Made by a program: the position numbers and the translations under genes. 64,000 bases of DNA from Rhabdophis nuchalis (taxonomy: Eukaryota; Chordata; Lepidosauria; Squamata; Natricidae), in NCBI GenBank assembly GCA_039707465.1, contig CM077644.1:95399375-95463374 (forward strand). Direction: 5' to 3'. The notes below the pieces were generated by a model, which was given only the letters and a program-made list of their open reading frames with translations, searched no databases and was not told the origin of the DNA. Positions 33,582 to 45,840 of the stretch are shown one piece after another; position 1 is the first letter of the stretch, and each line of letters opens with the position of its first letter.

Positions 33582-33669
33582 GTACGTAAAGTCACTCATG
33601 TAATGAAACAGTAAAGAAACTAGCCAGTTCCAAAAGATGTGGCTAATTGAAAATAACAGATCTTTGGTA

Positions 33670-34016
33670 CATGTAATCCTCAATTTATGACCACAATTAG
33701 GTCCAACAATTATGTTGTTAAGTGAAAAATTTGTTAAGAAAGTTTTGCCATATTTGTTAAGGGAATCACTACAGTTGTTAAATTAATAGCATGGTTGTTA
33801 AGCGAATCTGATTTCCCCATTGTCTTTGCTTGTCCCGGAACATGATCCCGGAACACTGCAACAGTCATAAATGTGAGTTAGTTGTCAAGCATTCAAATAT
33901 AAACCATATGACCATGGGGATGTTAAAACAGTTGTGTGAAAAAGCCACTTTTTTCAGTGATGTTGTAACTTTGAACGGTCACTAAATAAACTGTCGTAAG
34001 TCGAGGACTACCTGTA
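33670..34016. mobile_element. Tigger-like non-autonomous element in intron 3
   Basis: The end GTCGTAAGTCGAGGACTACCTGTA is well kept. The start is diverged (ATGTAATCCTCAATTTATGACC). Repeated GTTGTTAAGTGAA units. Confidence 0.7.
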
Positions 34017-34420
34017 CTTATATGGATATATTTAGGACTGATATTTTTTTTTTGCAGGATTTTGTTGTTGTTGCTATATTCCGTTTTACGTATCTCCAAA
34101 TTATAAATGATCACAGGACCATCTGTCTTCAGGAGGTTCCAGACCTTTTTCTCTTACCTACCTGTAGACATGCCTATCCACTGTGGAAAAGTAGAAGCAA
34201 ATATACAGAAATAGCCAGAGCCCTGGACCATCTCTCTCCACGTCTCTTCGGAATTGCTTTCTCAACCCAACAACTGCAAAGCAAAGAAATGGTTTTGTGA
34301 AACCACCTCTGTACTATTGCTTTCCTCCCTCTATATTCATTTTCCCCTGTTCATTAAAGAGGAAGTAAAATGCCTTAATTCTGATTTAAAAAGACACAAT
34401 ATGAGAAAAGTACATTAGAG

Positions 34421-34526
34421 CAGGGGTCTCCAACCTTGGCAACTTTAAGTCTGAAGGACTTCAGCTCCTAGAATTCTGGGAGCTGAAGTCCTTCAGACTT
34501 AAAGTTGCCAAGGTTGGAGACCCCTG
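34421..34526. mobile_element. Palindromic hAT MITE in intron 3
   Basis: Inverted arms of about 50 bp begin CAGGGGTCTCCAACCTTGG and meet at CTAGAATTCTGG. CATTAGAG/TATTAGAG is a 7/8 duplication (34413-34420, 34527-34534). Confidence 0.93.
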
Positions 34527-34534
34527 TATTAGAG

Positions 34535-35213
34535 CATTGGCTTGTTACAGAGATGGTTTCATTTAATTAGCATTGACTCTATTGAGTTTTCATCGTAGGA
34601 GAAATTGTCTGGAAAATCAAACAGAAAGCATCACTAAGATAGGCGGAAAAGTTTAAAGAGAAGTAATTTAACTCTTTCTTAAAACAATATTTTGTTTAGA
34701 GGAGAATACTCTCGTGGCAGATGGAAGGAATAGGGACAAAGTTTGCTCACTGGTAACAGTTTAACTTTTATGCATTTTTTTTTTCCATTTGAAATAACAG
34801 TGCCAAAAAAAAACACCCTCCCAACCTCAGAACAATTTGCCAAATGTTACATGGACTTTGCACTGAAATTTATTTTATGATTTTAAGAGGTATATAGCCA
34901 CACCGTAAATCTGTATCTGTCGTTGTGGTAAATCACGGGTTTATCAAATTATTTTCACTTCGGGGACCTAAATTTAAATAGATAGTGCACTAGTTTGTGA
35001 GCTGAACATGCTAGAAGTCAGCCTGAGTTGCAGTTCATAAACCATAATTAATTTTCTCTTCAACTATACTGTTTCAGGAGTGGGGAACCTATAGTTCTCC
35101 AGATGTTCTGGCACTGTTTTCTAATATCCGTCGCTAATAGCCATGTTGTATGAGACTGCTTAGAGGCAAATCAGGACAATGCAGGCTGGACTACTCCATA
35201 GAACGACTCCATA
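34535..35213. other. Intron 3 sequence, nothing recognised
   Basis: AT-rich, no terminal repeats or exon-like frames identified. Confidence 0.5.
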
Positions 35214-35221
35214 GTTTAGAT

Positions 35222-35725
35222 CAGGGGTGTCAAACTCTATTTCATTGAGGGCCGCATCAGGGTTGTGTTTGACCTTGGGTAGGTATGGCCAGGATGGGTG
35301 TGGCCAGCTCACCGTCACTTGTGTTGGGAGCGCCTATGGCAGCTTGAGCACTCTGTCAGTGAAAATGGATGTCGGGAGGCTGCGAGGGCCTCCTGCAACC
35401 TTCTGTCAGTGAAAATGGATGTCGGGAGGCTGCGAGGGCCTCCTGCAACCCTCTGTCAGTGAAAATGGATCTCGGGAGGCTGCGAGGGCCTCCTGCAACC
35501 CTCTGCCAGTGAAAATGGGGCTCGGGAGGGCCACATACCTTCCTCCCGAATTCCGTTTTCACTGGCAGAGGGTTGCAGGAGGCCCTCGCAGCCTCCCGAG
35601 ATCCGTTTTTGCTGGCAGAGACACCGCAGGCCGGTCCTTCGCTGTTTCCAGGGTGGCCCCGTGGGCCAGATCTAAGCACCCCGCTGGCTGGATTTGACCC
35701 ACAGCCCTTGAGTTTGACACCTCTG
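35222..35725. mobile_element. hAT-like element with internal 50-bp tandem and inverted units
   Basis: The ends CAGGGGTGTCAAAC and GAGTTTGACACCTCTG are inverted repeats, and GTTTAGAT/GTTTAGGT is a 7/8 duplication (35214-35221, 35726-35733). From about 35350, units of CTGTCAGTGAAAATGGAT...GGGCCTCCTGCAACC repeat about every 50 bp, three and a half times. They then recur in inverted orientation (35550-35625). Confidence 0.88.
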
Positions 35726-35739
35726 GTTTAGGTGGTAAT

Positions 35740-35986
35740 TGTTGAGAGATGAGAAGAGAAACAGCGAGCAGAATCCAAAACACGTCTGCTTTATTCATAC
35801 CTCCCAGTTTAAGGACAAGGGTTGACTTCTGAATGAAGCTGAAGCTACTTTCTTTCTTCTCCAATGACTAGTTGTCTGATGTATTTATGATTGTAAGACA
35901 GCCAGAGTTACCCAGAGATAAGATGAGAGGCCAATACATTTTGTAAATAAATAGATAATAGGAGCAATATAAAGAGTTCCCCAACA
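35740..35986 (-). mobile_element. Possible solo LTR, antisense
   Basis: On the minus strand it starts TGTTGGGGAACTC and ends CTCTCAACA, with a TGAATAAAG signal inside (35791-35799). No target duplication is visible, so the boundaries and class are uncertain. Confidence 0.3.
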
Positions 35987-36084
35987 CTTCCAGCTTTGCA
36001 GACTGGTGGAAAGGGGATGGTTCCACGCGAGCAGTGGGACCACCACGCCTGCAGCCCCATTCCAAGTGGCTCAAGGTATGATAG

Positions 36085-36116
36085 TGGGCCGCGACCCAGG
36101 GGTTAGGGACCCCTGC
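36085..36116. mobile_element. hAT-like right-end fragment
   Basis: GGCCGCGACCCAGGGGTTAGGGACCCCTG resembles the GG(CC)..GGGGGTTGGGGACCCCTG terminus of the 4789 and 53257 elements. Confidence 0.55.
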
Positions 36117-36119
36117 GAT

Positions 36120-37245
36120 AGAAGATAACTATAGTGAGAACCTTGACAAGGACCACGTTCCCTCCTCCTTATCTCTGACCTTTAGAAAAGGGACAGGTCT
36201 CTCTTTCCAATTATTTGAATTATTTCTTACAAGAGGAATTTAAAATTAACCCAAAGGACTTTATGTAGCCCAAGACACATCCTGCTTGATGTGCCCATCC
36301 CCACAATTTCTCCTTTGCTTATTCTTTTGCCTCTTGCCACGAGATTAGGAAACCAGTGCCTCTGTTCCAAGAGGCCATATCCTTCAGCTAACAATCGTTG
36401 ATTAAAAAGAAATCATTAATTTGAAAGGTCAACTGATTTGCCTCATGAGAGACATGAGCTACTTCCTTTGAATCGAGTCTCTCGGGAGACAGGCCTCATA
36501 ATAATGGAAGGAGAGAATTATGCAACATTGGATCATACTTTCCCCAAACAATTTGCTTCATTAACTGTGTTTTCTTTAATCTCATCATCATACAGTTTAT
36601 CAGAATCAGACCAGAGTACTAGCTTTGATCTCAAAACAGCTCCCACATATTAATCTGCCTTTGGGTGAGAGTGTGTTTACAGAGCCACGAAGCACCACAT
36701 TCTTGGCAGACCACCAGGTCCCGTAGGTTTGAGTTGACAACATTTGTCAGAGATGCCTGCCAGGGAATTCAACAATTAAATGTTTAAAATAGGAAGTACC
36801 CAGAAAACCGACAGACAAACCCAAAATTACATAGCTGCCATGATGGAATTTATGGAGTGTTTCTGGCATTAATCAGCGTAGGCAGGATCATTTTCCCGTC
36901 CATGTTTCTACAATACTGTTAATAAAAAACAATGTAGGATTTTTGGAATGCTTTTAAGGAGTTCCTTGTATAGTTTAACAACTGATCTTGCAAATTCTTG
37001 GGTCCTCCCAAACTGCTTTTTTAACTGCAGCTGAGAAACCCTAGGAACCTGAGAAATGTTAGAGGGAGATAATAAATTAAATTTTCCATTGCTTTCACCT
37101 TTTAGAAACTGGGGGCAGAAAGCACAGGCCATCAGTTTGAGCTTCGCTGGTAGGCTAAGATAATTACCTAAAGATAACCGCTAAAAGTAGGCTGTTACAC
37201 CACCATGTTTGTGTTCCAACCACAATAGATTAGCAACCTTTAATG
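36120..37245. other. Intron 3 sequence, nothing recognised
   Basis: No exon-like or transposon-end structure seen. Confidence 0.5.
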
Positions 37246-37253
37246 CTGTAAAG

Positions 37254-37377
37254 CAGGGGTCTCCAACCTTTGCAACTTTAAGTCTGAAGGACTTCAGCTC
37301 CCAGACTTCTCCAGCCAGCTTTGCTTCTGGGAGCTGAAGTCCTTCAGACTTAAAGTTGCAAAGGTTGGAGACCCCTG
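37254..37377. mobile_element. Palindromic hAT MITE in intron 3
   Basis: The arms begin CAGGGGTCTCCAACCTTTGC, with TCCAGCCAGCTTTGC at the centre. The target duplication CTGTAAAG is perfect (37246-37253, 37378-37385). Confidence 0.95.
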
Positions 37378-37389
37378 CTGTAAAGAAGA

Positions 37390-39100
37390 TTGGTAGGCCT
37401 AGTATTTACTTGCGTTTTAATTTTTAATTTTAATTTTCATTGTTTTAAGCCAAAGCTTTCAACCACATTATGGCTTGGTTGCTACAAACATACCAGCCCA
37501 TCCAACAGTTGCCCCCAAATTACCTTTGTATTGCAACATGGTGGCCCAGGTCTTTATAGGTAGTTGTTTGTTCTTTCTTAGGTCAACAAAGTAACCAGTC
37601 AAACAAGAGTGCTAAAATGATCTGTCAAGCTATTTTACTAGCCTGTGTTCTCCCTTGCGCCATTCTTAACCATTTGTAGTTTAATAGAAAGGAGGAGGCG
37701 TGAAAGAAAGGTGGAGATCCTTTGAGAGTGCATGCAACGAAATTTAGCGTACGTTCAAAGTGACAATAAAGTTATTCTAAGTTCTAAGCTTAAGAAAGAA
37801 GATAAGGACGAAAACAAACATTTATGTTTTGCTGCCTGATGATCAAGAGATCAATCATTTTCAAACTGTCTCAGTAATTGGGATCTATTTCGACATGGAA
37901 GGGAGATCTCAGGAGGTTTTTTTATTTTTATTTTTTAAAAACCCCTAGAAAAATCTCATCAGAATTATACCGGAAATAAGATTGGATTTACTTTTAAAAT
38001 TAATTTCCTGGGTAGCCAAACGTTCTTTTCTCTTCATTTCAGTAGGTACCGGGATGAAATCTCCGCTCCTCAAGTGAGGCAGGTGCTCCTATAATTACAA
38101 AGGGGTTTTTTAAGCTTAAAAAGATTTTTTTTTAAATCCTCCCCCAGCCACTTTATAAATGTTAGAAAAGAAATGCCCTCTCCATCTGTTCCTGCCACAT
38201 TTTGGTTCCTGGGAAGGGCAAATGCTAGCTAGGTGCATTTCATTTTGACTTCAGTGTTCCTCCTGCCATGGATGTGCTAGCAGCAAACATCCCAGTTCTC
38301 TTCAGACATGATTTGGCGTAGAATTACTTTTAAACTCTTTTTTTTTTCTGGAGCCAGACAAAGGCTCCAGAGAGTGAAGCAAGAAGTAGAAGAACCAGTA
38401 CGAAAGGTTGTGTGCTTAAAATTTTGGCTGTCTAGGTGCCTTGATGACATTTTTAATCATCTCAAGGGATCAATCCTACTTCTTCTGTTTTCTTTTGTCT
38501 AATTCTTCCTGTTCCACTGCTATGCCTGAGTAACAAGTTAGGCATGCATGGTGAGAGACAGAAATGGCCCAGAAGCCAGGATGATGGTGATATGATGATG
38601 ATTATGATGATGATATAATCCTTATACTTAACATTTAACATATTTTAAAAGGAGCCTAAATATTGAATCAACGATGTTATGACAGCTTTGGCAGCTAGGC
38701 CAAACTGTAATTGCGCAAACAAGTAGGCACAGTTAGATTCAGTGACCCTGTCAGAGGAAAAGGTACTTGCCTCTAGGCTTCCACCTAGGTTTGTAATTTA
38801 GGCAAAAATTAACTTTAGGGCTTTCTATCTCTTAGTCTTTGGGTGCTTAATTTTTAAACATAATTTAAAAGAAATTCCTTCCATTTAGGAAATGCCTTCC
38901 CCCCCACATACTCAGAGACCTTGTGTCCTTTGTTTCTTCAAAAGAGCTTTTTAAATAACACATGTGTATGTTTGCCACCCAATTGGCTAAAGTACAAGAA
39001 AAGGGGATCTACATTATTTTAATTTTCAGAGTTTCTCTTAGAAAAGTTTCAAAGTTTCTCACAACTCCCTTTAGAGTTTTTCCACCTCATGTATCAGAAA
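37390..39100. other. Intron 3 sequence, mostly unique
   Basis: Only a short ATG/ATGATG-rich stretch (38580-38620) stands out. No supported gene. Confidence 0.5.
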
Positions 39101-39210
39101 AAGTCTGGTAACACCTTTCAGAATAACACAATTACATTTTTAATCAAATGGGTTAGTCTGAGTAGGTGTTATCGGATTCCTTCTAATTCCTGGCTACCAT
39201 AGACTAACAC

Positions 39211-39513
39211 CAGTTCTGGATCACATTCCAACCGGTACGGTTGGAACAGGCCTGGCGGCGTCCATATGGATGCGTGCAGCGCGCGCATGCGTCCTACCAC
39301 CTCCGCGAGCCTTTGTGATGCTCCAGCTGCACAGCGGAGCATCGCACAGGTGCTGTATGCATCGTGTGCAGAAGCGTGGAAGCCTTAAAAGACTGGTAAG
39401 GAGCTCGGGCGGGCGGGCAAGCCCTCCAGAACACTGTACCAGAACAGTATCCAGCGCTCTGGGCAGGCTCCGGTACACCTGTACCGGGGCGTACCTCCTG
39501 CAACCCACCACTG
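39211..39513. mobile_element. hAT-like element (CAGTGGTGGG type)
   Basis: Right end CAACCCACCACTG, left end decayed (CAGTTCTGGATCAC). The 8-bp duplication ACTAACAC is perfect (39203-39210, 39514-39521) and has no central TA. Sister of 28898-29223. Confidence 0.8.
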
Positions 39514-39815
39514 ACTAACACACTGTCCACCTACAATGTCTGCCTTCAGTAAGTGAAAGATTAATAAAGTAAGAACTAAATCCTAAATCCTTTCATGGAT
39601 TTTAGGCTTGTTTACAACCAGATGGGTAGAAATAGCCAGCTGACTTGATGATAAAGGATGCAGCCAAGTCATTCAGGCCACATGATTACTATATATCTTA
39701 AAAAACATCAGATTAGATATTATAAAATGGAAAGTTGAAGGAGGCATCCCCATATTTGTATATCCTACTTTTGGAGGTAAGTAAGCTACATGCCAAATTC
39801 ATGTACTTGCAATCC

Positions 39816-41835
39816 CAATCAATCAATCAATCAATCAATATTTAATTTGTAAACCGCACCCTCTCCCCGAAGGGACTCGGGGTGGTGCACAGAAAATTAA
39901 AAAGCATATAAACATAAACAAATTATAAATATTTAAAATCCAATTAAACAAACTATAACCCTGTGCTAAAATCATTAAAATCCTTAAAACTATACCCCTT
40001 AAAATCTCGATTAAAACAATTTAAACATTCAGACTTAAGGCTGGCGAGATAGATTAGGCCAAGCCGGCCTGATGGAAGAAGTAGGTCTTTAACTTTTGGC
40101 GGAAGGAGCAGAGGTCCGTAGTTGTTCTGAGTTCGGGGGGTAGGTCATTCCAGAGAGTTGGGCCCGCCAGAGAGAAGGCCCTTCCCCTGGGCGTCACCCA
40201 CTGGAATTGCCTAGTGGACGGCACCCGGAGAAGTCCCTCTCTGTGGGAGCGAATCGGTCGAAGGGATGTATGGGGCAGGATACGATCCCACAGATAACTA
40301 GGTCCCGTGCCATGGAGCGCTTTAAAGATGGTAATCAGCACCTTGAAGCGCACCCGAAAGGCCACAGGCAGCCAGTGCAGCTCGCGCAGGAGCAGTGTCA
40401 CGTGGGAATGCCTAGAGGCTCCCAAAATTGCCCGCGCGGCCGCATTCTGGACTAGCTGTAGTCTTCGGGTGCACCTCAAGGGAAGCCCCATGTAGAAAGC
40501 ATTACAGTAGTCAAGACGGGATGTCACGACAGCATGAGTAACTGTGCGAAGGGCATCCCGGTCCAATAGGGGACGCAACTGGCATACCAGGCGAACCTGG
40601 TAGAACGTCCCCCTGGCCACGGCCGTCACTTGATCTTCCATAGACAGCCGAGTATCCAGGAGCACGCCCAAGTTGCGTCCCCCATCCACAGGGGCTAGAT
40701 GTTCACCCCCTATGGCAAGTGATGGAGTAAACTGGTTGTACTGGGACGCCGGAAACCACAGCCACTCGGTCTTGGACGGGTTGAGTCTGAGTCTGTTCCT
40801 TCCCATCCAGACCCGCACAGCTTCCAGGCACCGGGACATCACTTTGACGGCATCGTTGGGGTGGTTCGGGGTAGATATGTACAGCTGCGTATCGTCAGCG
40901 TAGAGATGGTACTCTACCCCAAAACCACGGATGATCTCGCCCAGCAGCTTCATGTATGTGTTGAACAGGAGCGGCGAGAGGACCGACCCCGAGGCACCCC
41001 ACATGTGAGGGGTCTCGAGGCCGACCTCTGCCCCCCTGCCAACACAAATTGCGATCAACCGGAGAGGTAGGAGGAGAACCACCGCAAAACGGTGCTCCTC
41101 ACCCCCAACCCCTCCAGTCGATGCAATAGGATACCATGGTCGATGGTATCAAAAGCCGCCGAGAGGTCTAATAGGACCATGATGGAGAAACAACCCCCAC
41201 CTCTGGCCCTCCAGAGATCATCTACCAACACGACCAATGCCGTCTCAATGCTGTGTCCAGGCTGGAAGCCGGACTCGCGCGGGTCCAGATAATCAATCTC
41301 CTCCAGGTGATGGGGAAACTGTTGTGCCACCACACACTCTACAACCTTCGCCAGAAAGTGAAGTTTGGAGACCGGATGATAATTTACTAACAATGCTGGG
41401 TCCAGGGAAGGCTTCTTGAGAAGAGGTCTCACCACTGCCTCTTTCAAGACGGTAGGCAAGGACCCCTCACTCAAGGAAGCATTCACTACTTCCTGGAGCC
41501 AGCCTCGTGTAACCTCCCAGGATGCCAATACAAGCCAGGAGGGACACGGGTCCAATAAACATGTGGTAGCTCTCAGTCGCCCACGTAACCTGTCCATATC
41601 TTCGGAAGTAACAGAGTCAAACTCCTTCCACAAAGCTGTCTCAAGACCTGCCTCTGACAATCCCTCCAGATCACTTTCGGTGGAGGCCAACTCGCTCTGA
41701 ATCTGAGCGATTTTATCCTGCAGATATTCTCCAAATTCCTCTGCTCTGCCCTGCAGAGGGGCTTTCCGCGGCCTGTGTTGAAGGAGGGAACGGGTCACCC
41801 CAAACAGGGCGGCAGGGCTACCTTTTGTTACAGAA
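39816..41835 (-). mobile_element. CR1/L3-clade LINE copy D, about 2 kb, frameshifted
   Basis: This is the longest copy. The minus-strand upstream frame (41798-41055) carries LFGVTRSLLQHRP, a coiled region with GEYLQDKIAQIQSELAS, then [16 protein letters not shown]. The downstream frame (from about 41000 to 40054) carries [22 protein letters not shown] and [23 protein letters not shown]. The GVPQGS codons are damaged near 40990-41000 by a small deletion that shifts frame. The 3' end is CCGCACCCTCTCC...CGGGGTGGTGCACAG with a (CAAT)n tail at 39816-39840. Confidence 0.9.
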
Positions 41836-42171
41836 ACACTCAGACAGCAGAGCTATATTAAAAGAGATCTTTATTTCGCTTAGCTAAGACTTTCCATTCT
41901 CTCTCCAGCTTTCAAAATGCCTTAAGTTCATGGCACTTCAGTAGCGTGCTAGAACAGATAATGTGGCATTGTTCCTTTCTGTTGCAATTCACATTAGACA
42001 GTCTTTTCTTTTTAGTGGTAGGGTAAAACCAGTACGCTAAGTTATATTTCAATATATTTTCACATTCTTGTGTCACTTTTTTTTTACATAGATAACTTAG
42101 ATAGGTTGGGTTTTTGTTTTCAATTGAAAAAGCACAAATAGCAATTGCACTTAGACTTACATACGGTTTCA

Positions 42172-42250
42172 TGGTGCTTTAGAGCCCTCTCTGAGTCGTT
42201 TTTTACAGTCAGCATATTGCCCCCAACAATCTGGGTCCTCATTTTACCGA
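42172..42250 (-). mobile_element. tRNA-derived SINE fragment, antisense
   Basis: GCCCCCAACAATCTGGGTCCTCATTTTACC is the reverse complement of the body of the next element. Confidence 0.65.
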
Positions 42251-42286
42251 CCTTGGAAATATGGAAGGCTGAATCAACCTTAGTTC

Positions 42287-42530
42287 CTACAGTGGCGCAG
42301 TGGTTAGAGTGCAGTACTGCAGGCTACTTCTGCTGATCACCGGCTGCCAGCAGTTTGACAGATCGAATCTCACCAGGCTCAAGGTTGACTCAGCTTTCCA
42401 TCCTTCTGAGGTGGGTAAAATGAGGACCCAGATTGTTGGGGGCAAGAGGCTGACTCTGTAAACCACTTAGAGAGGGTTGTAAAGCCCTGTGATGCAGTAT
42501 ATAAGTCTACTGCTATTGCTATATAGCAGT
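42287..42530 (+). mobile_element. tRNA-derived SINE (snake/lizard type)
   Basis: A-box region GTGGCGCAGTGGTTAGAGTGC and B-box region GATCGAATCTCACC are followed by GGTGGGTAAAATGAGGACCC and AAACCACTTAGAGAGGG, ending in a TGCTATTGC-type tail. Complete by eye. Confidence 0.8.
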
Positions 42531-42534
42531 ATAT

Positions 42535-42655
42535 AGTTACTGCAATTGCTATTAAGCCAGTGAGGATTGATCTGCTGAACTGCTGGCAGCCAGGAGTCAG
42601 AAGAAGTAGCGTGCAGTACTGAATTCTAACCACTGCACCATCCCGGCTCTTGATT
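42535..42655 (-). mobile_element. tRNA-derived SINE head, antisense
   Basis: AGTAGCGTGCAGTACTGAATTCTAACCACTGCACC is the reverse complement of the SINE head. It faces the copy at 42287, so the two could form a hairpin. Confidence 0.65.
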
Positions 42656-42659
42656 ATAT

Positions 42660-43555
42660 TTATTAGAGGGAATGCCTTGTGTGAGATTCTTCCCAGAACA
42701 TCTGGGCAATACTTACATTTTATACTTCTTTTTCTAGATGGAGCAGGAGCAAGTTGTGCTTTTTTTTTTGAGAATACACATTTGATATGTACAGTCAAAT
42801 AATTTTGCATTTATAAATCTTGTAACTGTAATTTTAATCATATTTTTATCTAATGCATGGATTTTCTCTGACATGCTTGATTTGTTTCCCCTTAACAGAA
42901 AAAAAATCTATTTTTACTAACACGCAACATTTTGGCAGTAGTAGCCCAAGACGTAAAGGAAAGTCATCTGCCATTTCCTCCTGTTACTTCTCCCTATGAC
43001 CTTTGGCAGACCCGTCACTATTATGCCTGGGTCAAGCCAGCCAGCTGATCCCCTTATCGTGTCACTGGAGAATATCCTCAAAATAACTCATTGTGAGGTC
43101 GCTGTAGTCTGCACAATGTGGATTGCGACCTTCTAATCATTGTTGCTTTTACGTTCTTCTCACAGTGGCACATATTGTGTAATCTGCTATGGTAGCAAAC
43201 CACTCAGGAGTTTTCCACATGTTAGGAACAAAGGCATCTCTTCCAGATGTCTTCAGGAACGTAACAATTTCAGTTTTGGCTGGAATCCAACACCTGATTT
43301 CTTCCATTGCCTGAAATTGGGAGTCTTTTAAATTGATTGCCAGTACTCTACTATGGTCTAAAACAAAATGAGAAATAACTACAAGGGAGCTTCATTCCAC
43401 CTAATTCTAGAAATAATCCAATTTTTCTAAGCAACTTTTGACCATCGAATCACATACTTCAGAAAGTAAAGGCAATTACCAGGAACACAGTTGTATTTGG
43501 GTTTCCATATTGGCTTGAGAAACACGCATTAAATACGCCTGAATTAAAATGCTAA
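42660..43555. other. Intron 3 sequence, nothing recognised
   Basis: No supported feature. Confidence 0.5.
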
Positions 43556-43768
43556 GTAAACACATTCCTAATGCCGATGGCGCACAGAACACTGTTACCT
43601 TCCCACCAAAGGTGGTTCTTATTTTTTGTACTTGAATTTTTACATGCTTTCAAACTGCTAGGTTGGCAGCATTCTATTATGCAGTGCTAGGGATTCGAAC
43701 CACCGAACTGCCGACCTTTCTCATTGACAAGCTCAGCGTCTTAGCCACTGAGCCACCAAATCCCTACC
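43556..43768 (-). mobile_element. Sauria SINE, antisense, 3'-truncated
   Basis: The reverse complement carries the head GGGATTTGGTGGCTCAGTGG and GGTTCGAATCCC, and the body to GTTCTGTGCGCCATCGGCATT, then stops without the ACCTTT tail. Confidence 0.82.
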
Positions 43769-43987
43769 ATGTTTCCTCCCAAATAAGAGAGTCTTTTGAC
43801 TCCCGAAATAAGCACTTGACCTTATTTTTGGGTTGGTCTTGTTATTTTTGAAGTACTGGAGGCGGCGAGCATAGTCACCTCATGGCTGCTGCTGTGTTGC
43901 AATATTTTTGTGGAGGGCTTATTTTCGGGGGAGGGCTTACTTTAGTCCATGCGCTCAAAAGCCCAATTGGGCTTATTCTCTGGGGAA

Positions 43988-44381
43988 CAGTGGTGGGTTT
44001 CTGCAGGCTCGCACCTACTCGCGAGAGCCGGTTGGTGAAATTTAGAGAACCGGTGAGAGGGGGTTCCACCGGCGCACCTGGAAGTAAATCTGGCCCGCCG
44101 CTGCCAGTGACCCAACGGGAAGGAAAGGAAAGGAAAGGAAAGGAAAGGAAAGGAAGGAAGGAAGGAAGGAAGGAAGGAAGGAAGGAAGGAAGGAAGGAAG
44201 GAAGGAATTTATTATCACAATTGAGTCCAAAATTTTGGTTGCTAAGCAAGAGCGTTGTTAAATGAGTTTTACCACATTTTAAAAGGTGGCCACTCCCACC
44301 TGTCACATGACTGTCAAGCCACGGCCACAAAATAGGCCACACCTACAGAGCAGGTTCTAAAAAATTTGAAACCCACCACTG
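43988..44381. mobile_element. hAT-like element with seeded GGAAA/GGAA array
   Basis: The ends are CAGTGGTGGGTTTC and GAAACCCACCACTG. The flanks CTGGGGAA and CCGGGGAG match 6/8. Inside are a (GGAAA)n-(GGAA)n array at 44119-44208 and GTTGCTAAGCAAGAGCG shared with 20072 and 51000. Confidence 0.78.
44119..44208. repeat. (GGAAA)n then (GGAA)n microsatellite
   Basis: Seven GGAAA units pass into about 15 GGAA units. Confidence 0.95.
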
Positions 44382-44819
44382 CCGGGGAGGTCTTATTTTC
44401 AAGGAAACAGGGTAATTTTCATAATCATAAGGCATTATTAAAACCCCAGTGATGAAACGTATCCTCTGTTAAGTAGGCAAGGCCTTCTATAGCAACTTAA
44501 ATAAAGCATTTTTTTGCCTGCTGATAAAAGGATCACGGTGGGAGCTATTATTTTACATTCCCTTATCAGGGAATTTGGGAACCAATGTGGAGCATGGGTT
44601 TTTGTAAAAGCTTCCATTCTTTCTCTACTCACACAGTGGCAGCCTGCTGTAGTGAATTTTGTAATCCCAGCAGATTAGGAAATCAAAATTCCATTGGTGG
44701 ATGGACACAATCGGCTACAGTTTCCATTTTAAATGAGCATAATTTAAAGGAGTTAAACTCATTGAAATCAGTGAAATGTCAATATATTTCGTCATCTTAA
44801 AATACCAACCAATCAATTT

Positions 44820-45650
44820 TGTTTGTTGAATTAAAATGAATTAGATAACCTGCACTAATTTGCAATATCAAACCATGCAATACTGCACAATAATACAATA
44901 AAAGCCTAGAGGAAGAATACAACAGCGAAAGCTGAAAACTATAAATACCGAATCACTCACTTTGTCCTGGAGAGAATCAGTCTGAGATCATTAAGATTTA
45001 ACTGACTTGGTAGCAATCAAAATCATCTCTCTCTCCCTCCCTCCCTCCTAAAGCTCAGATATTTAATGTTGAAAGATACAACCACTTCACAGTCTTCCTT
45101 ATATCATATTCAGTTTATTAGTAATAATAATTGTATCGTGTTTCTATTTTGGCAGGAACCAGGATTGAATTTTTATTTGACTGTATTTCAATGCTGAACT
45201 TCTTCTGAACCATTTAACCCATTTCAAGCACCCCTGTAGCAAACACAAACATGGCTAACTGCAGTTCTGTCTGTGGTTTTGGCTCATTACCTCCCAGTGC
45301 TTCCCTGCCGTCTCATGCTGTTTCAACTGGTTTTGTACAGTGCTCTCCTGAAGTACAGAGAAGGGAAGGCAATGATACAATCTCCAGAATTCAGAAAGTA
45401 CACAGTGTGGCTAACAATTTTCTAAGCAAGGATATCTGATCATGTAAGAGAGAGCTGTGTGTTCTCTGTTTTGTCAATAATGGAGAGTGCATTCTTTTGA
45501 ATGTTTGCTTTGGAAATATTTAGGCTTCTTTTGGCTAGATATTTTTTTAAGAGGAGGACGGAGCAAGCAATCCTTAATTTCTCTGGTCATGGTGTACCCA
45601 GCAATTGTGAATTGGTTAGCCAAAAAAGCAGGGCGATAACAATATAGTAG
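44820..45650. other. Intron 3 sequence, nothing recognised
   Basis: No supported feature apart from a short CTCC-rich tract near 45030. Confidence 0.5.
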
Positions 45651-45654
45651 TAAG

Positions 45655-45840
45655 CAGGGGTGAAATCCAGCAGGTTCTGATAGGTTCTGGAGAACCGGTA
45701 GCGGAAATTTTGAGTAGTTCGGAGAACCAGCAAATACCACCTCTGGCTGGCCCCAGAGTGGGGAGAGAATGGATATTTTGCAATATCCTTCCTCTGCCAC
45801 GCCCACCAAGCCACGCCAACAGAACTGTTAGTAAAAAAAA
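45655..45840. mobile_element. hAT-like element, 3'-decayed
   Basis: CAGGGGTGAAATCCAGCAGG start and the inner GAGAACCGGTAGCGGAAATTT belong to the CAGnGGTGnnATTC-ended group. The opposite end is not clear. Confidence 0.5.

Larger units (their letters stand above)
43769..44413. mobile_element. MITE with CCATGTTTCC / GGAAACAGGG ends, split by a hAT-like element
   Basis: The left part has CCATGTTTCCTCCCAAATAAG and GGGCTTATTTTCGGGG. The right part, 44383-44413, reads GAGGTCTTATTTTCAAGG with AAACAGGGTA. The hAT-like element at 43988-44381 separates them. Confidence 0.65.
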
